A stretch of 64,000 nt of DNA. Source: Eunapius fragilis. Taxonomy: Eukaryota > Porifera > Demospongiae > Spongillida > Spongillidae. The notes under the pieces are model-generated. The model searched no databases and had not been told where the DNA came from. It saw only the letters and a program-made list of their open reading frames with translations. This document shows, one piece after another, positions 1-11,000 of this stretch. The stretch's first letter is position 1; the number at the start of each line of letters is the position of its first letter. The position numbers were made by a program, and so were the translations under genes. The stretch spans positions 6,732,350-6,796,349 of the forward strand of contig OY811972.1 of assembly GCA_963681505.1 (NCBI GenBank), written 5' to 3'.

Positions 1-470
1 AAACCATGTTGAGCAATAAATAAAAATGAGCTCAACATGTTTTTGTTCGACGAACACAGCATGGTTTTTAAGCTATACCCACCCTGGACATCAAATCTCA
101 GGTTAGTTTTTGCGATATTCGCTCAATTCCAGGATGGCTTTTTGTTAAAAACAACCGTAAAAACCCAATTTTCCTGTGACGTACTAGTAACACCACAGCA
201 GCTGTTACCCACACCATAACAGATCTCTCAGGATATTAGTCTGAAACAGCGTTGTGCTGTTACCTCAACTGGCGCAGGTCCATCTGGGTTGCTCTCATAA
301 ACTGTGCATGTTGTGTTGTAAGTGTAATGGTGGCAACGCCCGTTGTAAGAACTGCGCGTGTGTGAAATTAAAGAAGCGATGTACATAGCAATTGCCACCC
401 TGGAAAGAATGGTGGATACCATAATTCTTTCGAGCAGATAGCTCGGCTTCCTCGTTCTAGGTCGCGACAA
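1..470. other. No recognisable gene
   Basis: I see no domain, RNA gene or terminal repeat here. The longest open frames are 60-81 codons and resemble nothing I know. The stretch may be the 5' part or flank of the LINE that follows, but nothing in the sequence proves it. Confidence 0.4.
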
Positions 471-585
471 CATTTACTTCAGTCTTCACAACCATCATCA
501 TGCACAGCAGCATTTACTTTCAGTCTTCACAACTATCATTACAGCGGCATTTACTTCAGTCTTCACAACCATCATCACAGCACCT
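471..585 (+). repeat. Three tandem units of about 38 bp
   Basis: Three diverged copies of a unit beginning CATTTACTTCAGTCTTCACA follow one another just upstream of the first LINE frame. They may be 5' leader repeats of that LINE, since tandem 5' repeats are common in LINEs. That link is inferred from position only. Confidence 0.6.
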
Positions 586-599
586 TCTTTGCAGTTTTC

Positions 600-3500
600 G
601 GATCTCTCTCCTCTTGAGCCACTTTCTCCTCATCGCCTACTGCATCTCAACAATCGTTGCTTGAATCCCCACCATCTCAGGAAGTTCAGCATTCATCCGA
701 TTCACTGATACCGTCACAGCAGTTATCCTCACCTCCAGCCTCCTCATCCGTCTGTCTCACTAGGAAACAGTGCCTTGTTCCGGAGTGTGCAGAGCGGATT
801 GCCTCAAAAATGGAGCGATCTCATATGTCCTTACATGCCCGTGTAGTTTTTCGTGGTGCTGTATCGCTTTCTAGGCTGGCAACACAAGATGTGTTTATTT
901 GTCCTCATTGCTCTCATTTGGTTGCTGATTCAAGGGCAGCCTCCCACTCACAACATTGCACCACTAATCTGACTACATTTTCTGCATTGCTCACACGTTT
1001 CTCCTTCTACAACAGCTGGGCCTGCGCCTGAGGCACTTTCTGAGCCAACCACTGTTAACTTGCCCTCCCTGGAAGAGGCATGTGAACTTAGATGCCCTAC
1101 TCTGCGCTTTGTCACAAAGAAGGCTAGGCCTGCATTTGATTAAGTTCTGTCAACAGTTTTATAATCCTTTCTGTCAGAAAACTCTGCTGAAGCCTGGCTC
1201 AGACTTTTTATGTTGCCAAAATGTGTACTTCCCTCTCTAAAACGCAAGGCTCAACATTCCAGACCTACTCCCATTGAATCTCTTTGTGAACGGTGGTCCT
1301 GAGGCAGGCTAAGGAAAACTAAAGATCAACTCCCACTAGACAGGATGCAGTCTTCAAGCAGTCTGTATATTCAGCAGTCACCCTGGCTAGGTTGTATATG
1401 TATGGCAAAGCATGTCGGATGCCCCTTTCAGATGAGATGGTATTGCCCACAATGACACAACATGGCAGCTGCTCAAAGTAAACACCTTAGTTGCTCACCT
1501 CCTTCAGCTCCTGCCTCAGAGCCAACTTCCCCTCCCATCTCTGGGCCCTGAGTTCAAAATTGCATCCTGCAATCTTTTCCCAGCGGAACATCAGCAAGTC
1601 CCTCAGGCCTCGATCGGCCCAGCACCTCATTGATGTAGTAGGTATCCCCTTCTTTGTGTCTCCCTTAAGAGTGTTGTAACCTCCTGGCATCAGGCAAGGT
1701 CCCATCTGAAATGTCCAGATATCCTGCTGGTGGCAACTTGACAGCACTGAAAAAAATTATACCCAACAGTCCCCCAGATATCAGGCTGATTGCAGTGGGA
1801 GAAACCCTGAGAAGGCTTAATGGGAAGTGTTTATGTGCCTTAGTAAAGGAAAATACATCAGATTTCTTTCGAACTCTTCAACTGGGAGTGGCTTGTGCCT
1901 CAGGGACTGAAAAGATTGTACATGGACTAAGACGCTGTGTTGTAGATCCCTGGTTAGATAATGACTTTGCAGTCATTAAGATTGACATGAAGAATGCCAT
2001 TAACCAGGGAAGCTCTCCTTTTCAATCTTCTTTCCAGAACTTCTTCCCTGGGCAACGTGGTGTTACGGCTCCCAGTCTATATTGTTTCACCCTTTAGGCA
2101 TTTTAACCTCTCAATCAGTGGTGCAGCAAGGTGATCCATTGGGTATCTTTTTTTGCTTTAGTGCTGCACAGTATGGTGTCATCAATAGATGCTGATGATG
2201 ACTGCCTTAACCTATTGTTTAAGGCATGGTACCTTGATGATGGAGTTTTAGCTGGGTCTAAGTCATCACTGCTCTGGGCCCTCACCATTATTGAGAACAT
2301 GGGTCCTTCTTTGGGTATCTTCATCAATCTGTCCAAATGCGAAGTGTTCTGTGGATCTGACACAACAATGTGTCCAGATTCAATGAAAGCCTGCCACACT
2401 CTTAACCTCGATATCCTGGGTGCTCCTATTGGTGACTATATCCCCTGCGCCAAATTCATTGCCTCTACACGGGTTGTGGCCTTGAAGTTGCCGTCAATGA
2501 CCCCCAGGTGGCTTTCACCCTACTTCATGTGTGTGGTAGTTTTTGTAGATCGGCTCACATTGCTTGGTTCACTCCTGCCCAGCTTATCCTCTGACCCTTT
2601 GCAGATATTTGACATGGCAGTGAAAGAATGTTTTGCCACATGTTCTGCTTTGGAACTCACTGAGCATGCCTGGCAAGCACAGCTGGGTCTGAGGTATGGA
2701 GGCTTGGGGTTGCGTTCTTTGGCTCTGCATGCCTGTGCTGCGTTCATTGGTTCTATTCGCTCCTCTGGTTTTGCAGATGTAGATAACGAACATCTAAAGC
2801 ATGCCATGAGCACCTTTAATGGCTTAGTGTTCACTCAAGACACTATTCTCACTGGTTCTACTGTAGACTCGCCTCTGGAATTATCCAATCCAAACCACCA
2901 CTAAATGCGTACACAGAACTCATGGGGGTCGAAATGTAAACCAAGCTCTACACTAAGCACCACTGTAAGCCAAGAGGATGCATGAGAGGCTGATGCTGAG
3001 AGGAGATGAGGATGGTATGGAATCTAAGAGAGCTCTAAACTGCTCAGTGATAACTTTGAAAGACAGGGCCTTTTGAGGTATGGAGGGCTTTCCTGTTCTC
3101 TTTGTCCTAACACAGCATTAGATCTCCTGGGTCACCATGCTGTTACATGTAAGAAGGGTGGAGATTTGGTCTCACAACATAATCGACTTCGAGATGCCTT
3201 TGTTGATCTCTGTCACCAGGCCCATCTTGGTGTTCATGTTGAAGTTGGTAGCAACTTGACACCCGATGGTTCTTGATCCCGCCCAGCTGATGTTTTGGTT
3301 CGTGATTGGATTACTGGCAGATTTGCTGCCTTTGATTTAACTGTGCCATCCCCCCTCTCCGTTGCCTCACATAATAAAGCATTAATCACATCTTTGCAGC
3401 CCTATCAGCCAAAACCTGAAAGCACAAGACGAATGATCCCAAATGTAGTGAGCTAGGGTGGGTGCGCATCCCTCTAGCTGTCGAGACCTATGGGAATTGG

Positions 3501-3661
3501 GGGAAGGAGACTAGGGACACATTTTTCCATCTAGCAATCCAGCTTGCTATTGGTTCTCCAAAATCAAAGAGCAGCTTTGTGTATGATATATACAGCAGGC
3601 TTAACCTCACCTTGGCCTGGTCAGTTGTGAGAGCAATTATGGCCCGGACTCTCATATCTTA
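600..3661 (+). mobile_element. Decayed LINE with restriction-like endonuclease
   Basis: A non-LTR retrotransposon in broken frames. The N-terminal part (657-1030) has two C2H2-like finger spacings (CLVPEC...H...H and CPHC...H...HC). The reverse transcriptase follows (about 1700-2900): motif A reads FAVIKIDMKNAIN, motif B is near QQGDPLG, and the catalytic box WYLDDG is intact at about 2230. A zinc knuckle (CSLCPN...GHHAVTC, about 3095-3150) and a PD-(D/E)xK-like block (RPADVLV...AAFDLTV, about 3276-3340) lie downstream, then the conserved tail IPLAVETYGNWGKE (3466-3507). This order fits site-selective LINEs with a C-terminal restriction-like endonuclease (NeSL/CRE/R2-like; Utopia-type is my guess). 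Several frameshifts and stops show it is dead. A 3' fragment of the same family lies at 54180-54735. Confidence 0.75.
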
Positions 3662-3937
3662 ATCTATTTTATCTGTTGGTGTCTATTCCATGTTTATGTG
3701 ATCTATTCTATTATACATTGTGTATCACGCATATTAATTAAGCCTTCTCACAGCTGGCTTCTCAGCTTGCCACTCTTACATGCAGGCCCAAGTCAGCTGT
3801 ACTTAGAGACATCTATCGCAGACTCTACTCCATCTAGTGAGGGCCAATGCCATTGCCATTATCACCAGATGTATTTAGATATTTGAGTTTTGGTCCGGGT
3901 ATACTACTATGCGAACCTCAGCTCTCTCCTGTGTCAT

Positions 3938-4536
3938 TTATCTACAACGAAACGGAATACAAGTGTGATTCAAAGCAGATTTCAGCTGTGCTATATTGAC
4001 GTCTGAATCCAGTATGTTTGAGAAGCACGTAACCCGTTTCCCACAATTTTGTCTAACCTCCATCAAAGGAATATTGTCGGCTGTCACAGATGAATAGAAG
4101 GCGATTGTGGCCATGAACAACAGAGTCAACATTTCTGTGAACAGTTTGTAAGAAGTGTAGTCGGCAAGAAAATAAGGATTATAAAGTATCGCAGTGCGAG
4201 TCCACTTGTTGTACCTGAACAGGGCCACAATGGCGTTCACATCGATCTCTGTCAAGCGCAGGATTCCGTACGAGTATATACGTGATACGATCGGCGAGTT
4301 GCCTAAACGGAATGTTGATAAGAGCAATGTCAGGTCTTCTTGTATGCTTAGACACAGCCTGGATTGAATTTGTACAGATTGCATGCAGCCATCGTCCATA
4401 AGTTCCAAGTTGTAGTCCGTCCATAGAATGTCGGTTCGATTTCTGATGCTTTCCAGTGCCAAATAAGCGCCATGCTCGGAACCATCGGCAGAAAAGTGCT
4501 TGAGATGTACGAGAGGATACGCGAGGTCGCGTTTTT
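3938..4536 (-). pseudogene. Class C GPCR-like ligand-binding fragment
   Basis: One open frame of about 190 codons without a clear initiator. It holds AYLALESIRNRTDILWTDY followed by NLELMDDGC. That matches the start of the type I periplasmic-binding fold in GABA-B/metabotropic receptors, where ALE.VN.RTDILP.Y.L.L precedes a Cys. Further on, VNAIVALFRYNKWTRTAILY matches the strand-helix-strand region of that fold. It ends at a stop after LNHTCIPFRCR, without the seven-helix part. The upstream side runs directly into a foldback repeat, so the fragment is truncated there. Assignment is by recalled family pattern, so an unrelated receptor with the same fold is possible. Confidence 0.45.
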
Positions 4537-4537
4537 T

Positions 4538-4701
4538 AATTTAGCACATTTCTAGGGCATGTGTTGTTTGTGTGCTAAATATAGGACTATGACATTTTTC
4601 CTTCTGATAAGACCTTGCTTCCTTGCTTTTTACACCACCAATGTCATAATCAAATCCTATATCCCACCAACTTTCTCGTAGAGAATGTTTTTATTTACTT
4701 G
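4538..4701. repeat. Half copy of foldback MITE (family FB)
   Basis: It begins TTTAGCACATTTCTA, reads through TGCTAAATATAGGACTAT and ends GAATGTTTTTATTTACTTG. The same right half recurs at 6896-7027, 29500-29653, 34530-34655 and 36890-37028. The element sits directly against the receptor-like fragment and probably broke it. Confidence 0.75.
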
Positions 4702-4743
4702 TTTTCTTTATTTTTTTTCATACCCATTTAATTATACAAGACA

Positions 4744-4887
4744 TTAGTCTCGTACCCAGACCGTCTATGACGTAAGCGATTATCGCTGTAAACAGTATAA
4801 TCACTACGTCCATACCTATGGACGTAGTGATTATACTGTTTACAGCGATAATCGCTTACGTCATATACGGTCTGGGTACGAGACTAA
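4744..4887. repeat. 144-bp near-perfect palindrome
   Basis: The two arms, starting TTAGTCTCGTACCCAGACC and ending with its complement, pair over almost their whole length around a centre near 4815 (CCATACCTATGG). The end word AGTCTCGTACCCAGAC also occurs at about 7219, and a related word near 35630, so this looks like a foldback transposon or a collapsed inverted pair of termini. There is no coding content. Confidence 0.85.
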
Positions 4888-4889
4888 CA

Positions 4890-5266
4890 AGACATAGGAG
4901 GCTGATAGTCGATTGTTTATCAAAGTATTATATTATATAAAAGCGAGTCCTCCAGCCGATTCTGAAGCTATTGGTGAAATTTTCATCGCTTATAAATGTT
5001 CCTGTCCTGAGTTATGCGTTGCCAAGAAGAAGACGAAGAATGAGAAGACGACCCGCCCCTTGTTCCGAGACTGGGTACGAGGATGGGCAGTACACTCTTG
5101 TTCTCAACAACCACGCGGTTCAGCGACATGAAACAAAAACGAAACTACTCATTTTTGACTTCTAGATCGATTGCTAAAACAAGCTACACGATCCGATCGT
5201 CGGGAGTGTTGTTACAGACGGGTCGCGTTTTTTTAATGACTTCATAGTCGTGGTCAAATCCTATAA
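4890..5266. repeat. Copy of the FB-associated tail repeat
   Basis: This stretch matches the outer arms of the large foldback: it shares GTTATGCG, an A/G-rich AAGAAGACGAAGAATGAGAAG-like run, CAACCACGCGGTT, GGGTCGCGTTTTTTTAATGA and the end CAAATCCTATA. Homologous tails lie at 29800-30110 and 35500-35811, and inverted at 32150-32430. No protein is evident; the short frames here are not conserved between copies. Confidence 0.65.
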
Positions 5267-6807
5267 GTTTCTAACGAAACTTCCGATAAATGTGACCCGC
5301 GTATAACTCGCGTATCTAGAAACCGATAGTTTACACAGTGGTTTAAAACCATAGGTGACCAGGACATTTTCAAATTGTTGTGAACCAATAAACCTAAATT
5401 GTTTGCATTGTTGCTTATAATCAGGTGGTGCTAAGTATATCATGATATTAATTATGGTTAATTAATTAAAATCTAATCAAAACAATCAAGTTTAACTATA
5501 TATCCAACTGTAATGAACTGAAACATTTTAAGAAAACATTTTAATAATACTAAACATTTACTACCATATCATAGCAATTAATGTTAATAGTCATTTCAGA
5601 ATAATTTATTAAAATCAACCCAATGAAATCAAAATATTTTGATCTTAATATGACTTAATCGTTCAGTAGATCGCTTATAAACGTACCGAAGGGATTCCTT
5701 CAGCTCATTGTACTCCCCTAGTATAAACATGTACACGTACAGACAACAAAAGACAAAAGTGCGCGCGCACGAAGCACTCTCGTTTCTAACAAAAACAGCA
5801 TAGACGGCGCATCATTAAGAACACAAATGCTATCTATCAGACAGCACTAAGGCCCGAGAACAGCTTCGCTTGCATCGTAGCTTAGTGGCTTTAATAGTCC
5901 CCAGTCTCTTATTTGTGGCTATTTTTACCCGTTATTAACAAATTATCTTTATAGTATTGATCTGTTACGAAGTGTTTTGTCGCGTCCGTTTAAGAATCGG
6001 CAGGATTCGGCGAGCATTATACTAAGGGCCAACGATAGATGAAAGTATTTAAACACACAACACAGTATATAGCGCTCTAGCTTCGTTGAGCAATGAATCT
6101 AAAGTACATTTGGGTAAAAATGGCGTCATTTTGGACCACAAATAAACAAATATCTTTAGCACAATTCATGAGAATGTCATAAATCAAGTATCATTGAAAT
6201 GCTAATAAAAAGTTCTATCTAATCATTCCTTTATAATTGACTTTGTACTGTCGGATACATAACTAGCTCATGTTTTTAAGCTAGGGTGGAAAATGGCATG
6301 ATTAATGTTTTCCCTTCACACGGCTCTTTACACTTTGTGAATCCTTACAGATTTATCTAATATTGTGATACTGTAGGGTATTACACAACAGTTTTTCCAC
6401 TTGAAATGAAAAATCCTTTCCTACCAAATGTCCTGGTCCTAAACCACTGTGGTTTAGTGCTTTGTTGCGATCGAACCAGAAGGCAAAGACGGGCATTTTA
6501 ATGTTTTGTTTCAGCCTTTAAACTGTTTGCTTTAAGAGAACAAAAAAGCCCGTGTTTTTTCTCGTTCCCAGGACAATTCCTCGTCGTCGTATTCTAATTC
6601 TTCTTCTTTTCGGCCGAGTTTAACTCGGGATAGGAATGGTTTTAAAGAGCGCAAGTTATACCAATCGCTTTAGTATCAGACGTATGAATAAAGCATACAA
6701 GTGATTACGTAATTATTAGGTAGTAGAAGTACTATGTTTAACCGTTCCCACGGTGACATTTACGTATATTTAGAATTGTGCAGCGTTATTAGGAATTGGA
6801 GGGAAAG
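5267..6807. other. AT-rich DNA without recognisable gene
   Basis: There is no open frame with family resemblance, no tRNA-like box and no clear terminal repeats. A short alternating CG/CA run lies at about 5760-5775. Confidence 0.5.
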
Positions 6808-7027
6808 GTATTGTAAAAAGGAGGGGAACAAGGTTTTGAGAAAAGGAAAATGAGACAAAAATCCAATATTTAGCACTTCTTTTGGTTGCTACATTTCTAT
6901 GTGCTAAATATTGGATTTTTGCTTCGTTTCCTTTTCTCAAAACCTTGTTCCCCTCTTTTTTACACCACCTTTGCTCCGATTCCTATATCCCACCAACTTT
7001 CTCGTTAGAGAATGTTTTCTTTACTTG
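6808..7027. repeat. Foldback MITE, family FB
   Basis: Left arm (GGTATTGTAAAAAGGAGGGG, about 6808-6876) and right arm (GTGCTAAATATTGG to CCCCTCTTTTTTACACC, about 6899-6968) are inverted copies around a short loop. The standard right border follows (CCACCAACTTTCTCG, then CTTTACTTG). Confidence 0.8.
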
Positions 7028-8030
7028 TGTTACAAGCGTTACTGCTAAATACAACGCAAAGTTATGCTATGCAATTTAGTTCAATATTTTACAATGCGTC
7101 TCAAGTGATTACGATATCATACTTGAGATTACAATATGTATATCAATCAATTCGGCCGGCCGTATATATAGTGATAGATCCTCCTCACCTTTTCCGCCTT
7201 CTACGAAAGGATGAGGAGCAGGGCGAGGATAGTCTCGTACCCAGACCCTCTAACCGCTGGGATTACATCCCCGCGACGCGGAAATGCATAATCGTGGCCA
7301 GTGAGGGCGTGCCATAATTAGACTCCGTCGCATAGCTGTCACGTGCGGCACGGGTACGTTGCGGTGATACCCATTCTGCATGGCTAAACTTTACGATAAT
7401 ACGTTCAAACGGATGTACACATGGGTAGGGAAGGTTTCTGCAATTGTATGTGTGTGTTGTATTGGTGCACGAGCTCCTCGACATTGGCTATGCACATGAT
7501 GCCACAGAATATTGCATATCCAGAAATGAGCGGTCGAAAGTCAGAAGTAATAAATTGTGCATATTCTCATAGGTTTGCAGTCCTCGGTCATTCAGATGAA
7601 CAAATTTTCTTCATGGATATTATTACTTCAATCAAAAATGGATATTATTAAACTATACAATACAACTACAGAGCACACATGGCGATTTATACACCCGTGG
7701 GCAATGTCAGAAATTGGGCGTTCACTGTGTCGTGTGACGCATTGATCAGTAGAATAAATGCTGCAAAGGTGCATTATTGTTGCATACTTCTCAATGGTTC
7801 CTGAATATTCTGACCATTGTGAAGATACACATCTCTACATTATTCTGTGTACTAGCAATAGAGTGCATATTGTAATGGATCTATATGACCATCTACTATG
7901 ATTACATAATATGGAATTTTTCCACATTCATATTCATAAGAATATCTGAATTTTTGCCAATATTGTTACACTTGTGCCTACTATACATCAAACAGGAGAT
8001 ACAGGTACATGGATAAAGAAAATAGTTGTA
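7028..8030. other. Intergenic DNA downstream of aldehyde oxidase
   Basis: No gene is recognisable. One copy of the word AGTCTCGTACCCAGACC, the end of the palindrome at 4744-4887, lies at about 7219. The region is the 3' flank of the minus-strand aldehyde oxidase. Confidence 0.45.
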
Positions 8031-8036
8031 TTTATT
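8031..8036 (-). terminator. Candidate polyadenylation signal of aldehyde oxidase
   Basis: AATAAA on the minus strand, 30-35 nt beyond the stop codon at 8066-8068. This gives a very short 3' UTR if used. Confidence 0.6.
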
Positions 8037-8065
8037 TAATAAACAGTTGATAGTAAGTCAATTAT

Positions 8066-11000
8066 TCAAAAAAAGAATTGCGATGCATCCACCATACAGT
8101 ACTGCTGGATCACCTCAGAAGTGGCAGGTCCAGCTATTTAGAAAGACCTCTCATCATAGCAAAGGTACACAAATCTCTAGAAACATACATAATGAAAAAA
8201 CTTGCTGTCCTTGGATCTCAGCCCTGGCACTCTCAACAGCTCTTTTAGTGGCAAATAGCACAGAACAGCTCATACACTGTGGAGGTTCTCCACAGGCTGC
8301 AGAAGTACGAATACAACATTAACATAGTACATCATGTGACTATGGCAGCACAGTACATGTAGATTCGCTAGTTTACAGTAGCTCAGTTAACCACCAGACA
8401 GTACACAAACCCCTTTAAGAACAGCATACCCTTGGATCGCAGTATTCCAACTGGATTGGGTGCATTCTTTAACAATTCAACACGCCAGTCTATTGGTATA
8501 TCTTGTGATGACGGAGGTTTGTATTCCTGTGAAACAGATGTATTAATTTCCTCAGCAACTATACAGCACACTGCTTACCCACGTGTTGTGTGTAAGTAAC
8601 TGTCCAGAGACAGGGTCATAGGAGAACTTCTCTGTCATCCAATAACCCATGCCCATTACAAATGCACCCTCCACTTGGCCAATGTCAATGTCTGGATTGA
8701 TACTATTAACAAGACATTACCAAAGTACATTAGAAACATGATAGAATACATTTGGTATTAGCAAAGCCTAACAATTAACAATTTCATTACAGTGATATGT
8801 GACTGTAGTTCCCTATTCCTTTATTAAACTAAGAGCAAGGGTACCACAACAGCTACAATTTAAAATCTACACAGATTTGGCTAACTCTGCTTCCCCAATA
8901 CACCCCTGGCTTAACTTACATCTTCAAACAAAAATTATGCAGCAGTCAATTACGCAACCTCCAATTGTATAATATTGACAAAGCCAGGTTTAATCCGAAT
9001 TAGATTGCATAATAATGCATAGTAAATGAACGTACCTCTCACCACAATCGTACAGGATATCCACACGAATAACCTGAGTCTCCCCTGTCAGTACATCCAA
9101 CTCCACTTCGGCACATGTTGCACCATATGAGAAGTATGCAAATTCATAGTCAGTTGATTGGTTGGTGCTAACAAGCAAAAAACATGAAGCGGTTACACCA
9201 TTATAATCCTAATAAGTAGTCGCATGGCACTTACAATTGTTTCGACGACAAGTCCACTCCAACAGAATAACACTTCTGGATAAGCTCTACCCATGTAGGA
9301 TTTCCCATGACTAGCTGAATAGGGGTAATCCGCTGCTTCAATTCAGCACAGGCATTCAGGACTCCCTGAAAATAGAATGGTACTCCCTTTAGAGCTAAAT
9401 GTGTAAAATCAATTGATGGTGAACAATTTATTGTGTTTGCAATTGATCTCTCTGGAAAAACAACTACAGTAGCGGTCAAAAAAAGCATTACGTTTCGTTT
9501 TCATAGAACGATCGTTTTATAGTAGCGTATGGTTTTAAAAAACGAAGTCAGAACTAAGTCGATACGAAGCCGATCTTGACACCTTTTTCGTTAACGATGT
9601 GCGCGCATTTATAGCATCGTTGATTTTTACGGATCAACGATACATGTACGTGTGAACAATGACGTTTAGGAGTAAGTATTGGCAATACGCGCTTCCACGA
9701 AACGTCCATCCAAGGGAGGTCCTGCAGCGTAAAATGGTGCGGAGGTTAATTCTGTACCCGCGTGACAAAAGCAATTGGTGCAACAGGTGTGCAGTCGTTT
9801 CATCATCCTTTCTCGTCTCTTCTTCCACTATTGCCTTTACTTCAGCAGTGAGTTTTGAGGGTCTACCCGATCCCGATCATCGACATATTGATTTCGTTTG
9901 ACGGTACTTCTTTATGAAGATCGCTACGTTCTGTCGCGCACAATAAATGTTCTCCGCTTGAAGATATCGAGCGATAGTTGGAGCTTTCAAACCCTTCAAA
10001 TGGTATAACAGTATTCGCAGCTTCGTGTACTCACTATACACCGTTTTCTAAACACGTGCGCACACGTACTGATTATATAAAAACAGTGGCGATTAGTAAA
10101 ACGGCATCAATCGTTTATATAATCTACAAACGATATTTTGTAAAACGATGTTTGAGCGATGTTCGAACGATGTTCGACCGATTCCGTTCAATCATGCTAC
10201 GATCGTTCTACGAAAACGAAAAGTAATGCTTTTTTTTGACCGCTACTGTACATCTGGACACAACAATTTACATTGTGGTACTAATACTTGCTGTCCTTAT
10301 ATATGGGACAGTTTCACGTGAACTGTGCCCTTTAAGTATATAACATAAATACATCTTGGCTTTTTTGCATTACATTCGTGCCAGTAATGCAACACCCGAT
10401 ACCCCTTGTGGTTAAAACTTGCCATATCTTTCGGCAGGAAAATTTAATAGAGTTCTAATCATGTACAGACGTAGATGGACATGTACCTTTTGATTGCATA
10501 TTTTCCTGCATGAATTCACATCAATTATTTATGCACCCGCCACCATATATTTCATGGGATGTGGTTGCCTATCATTGTAAAGATACATTGAAGTTAGAAA
10601 AAACTTTTCCCATGTTGAATCTGATGACAATCAAGAAGTAACTGTGCATAAGGCAGAACGTAATTATTGCCTTTCTTTGTTAATCAACCGAATCACGTCA
10701 GAATACTTTTGTTTATAGAAAGTAGAGTTGTCCAAAAACAAATAAATGAGGCAGAAGAGGAATTTTATGTAGCTCGAATGGGGTTTCAACAAAATAATCT
10801 GAAGCCGTTAACAAGAGTAACTTCAAATTTGTATCATTTTTCAAAGGGTCTGGAAGAATTCATTGGTAATGGTATGATGCAGATATGCGTATCTCGGTGG
10901 TAATCGGTTAATAGCACTGTATTTATTTGGACGAATAAGCAGATCGGTCTTTTAGAAAGCAATTATATTGCTACTGTGTGAAACCAACATGGATAATACA

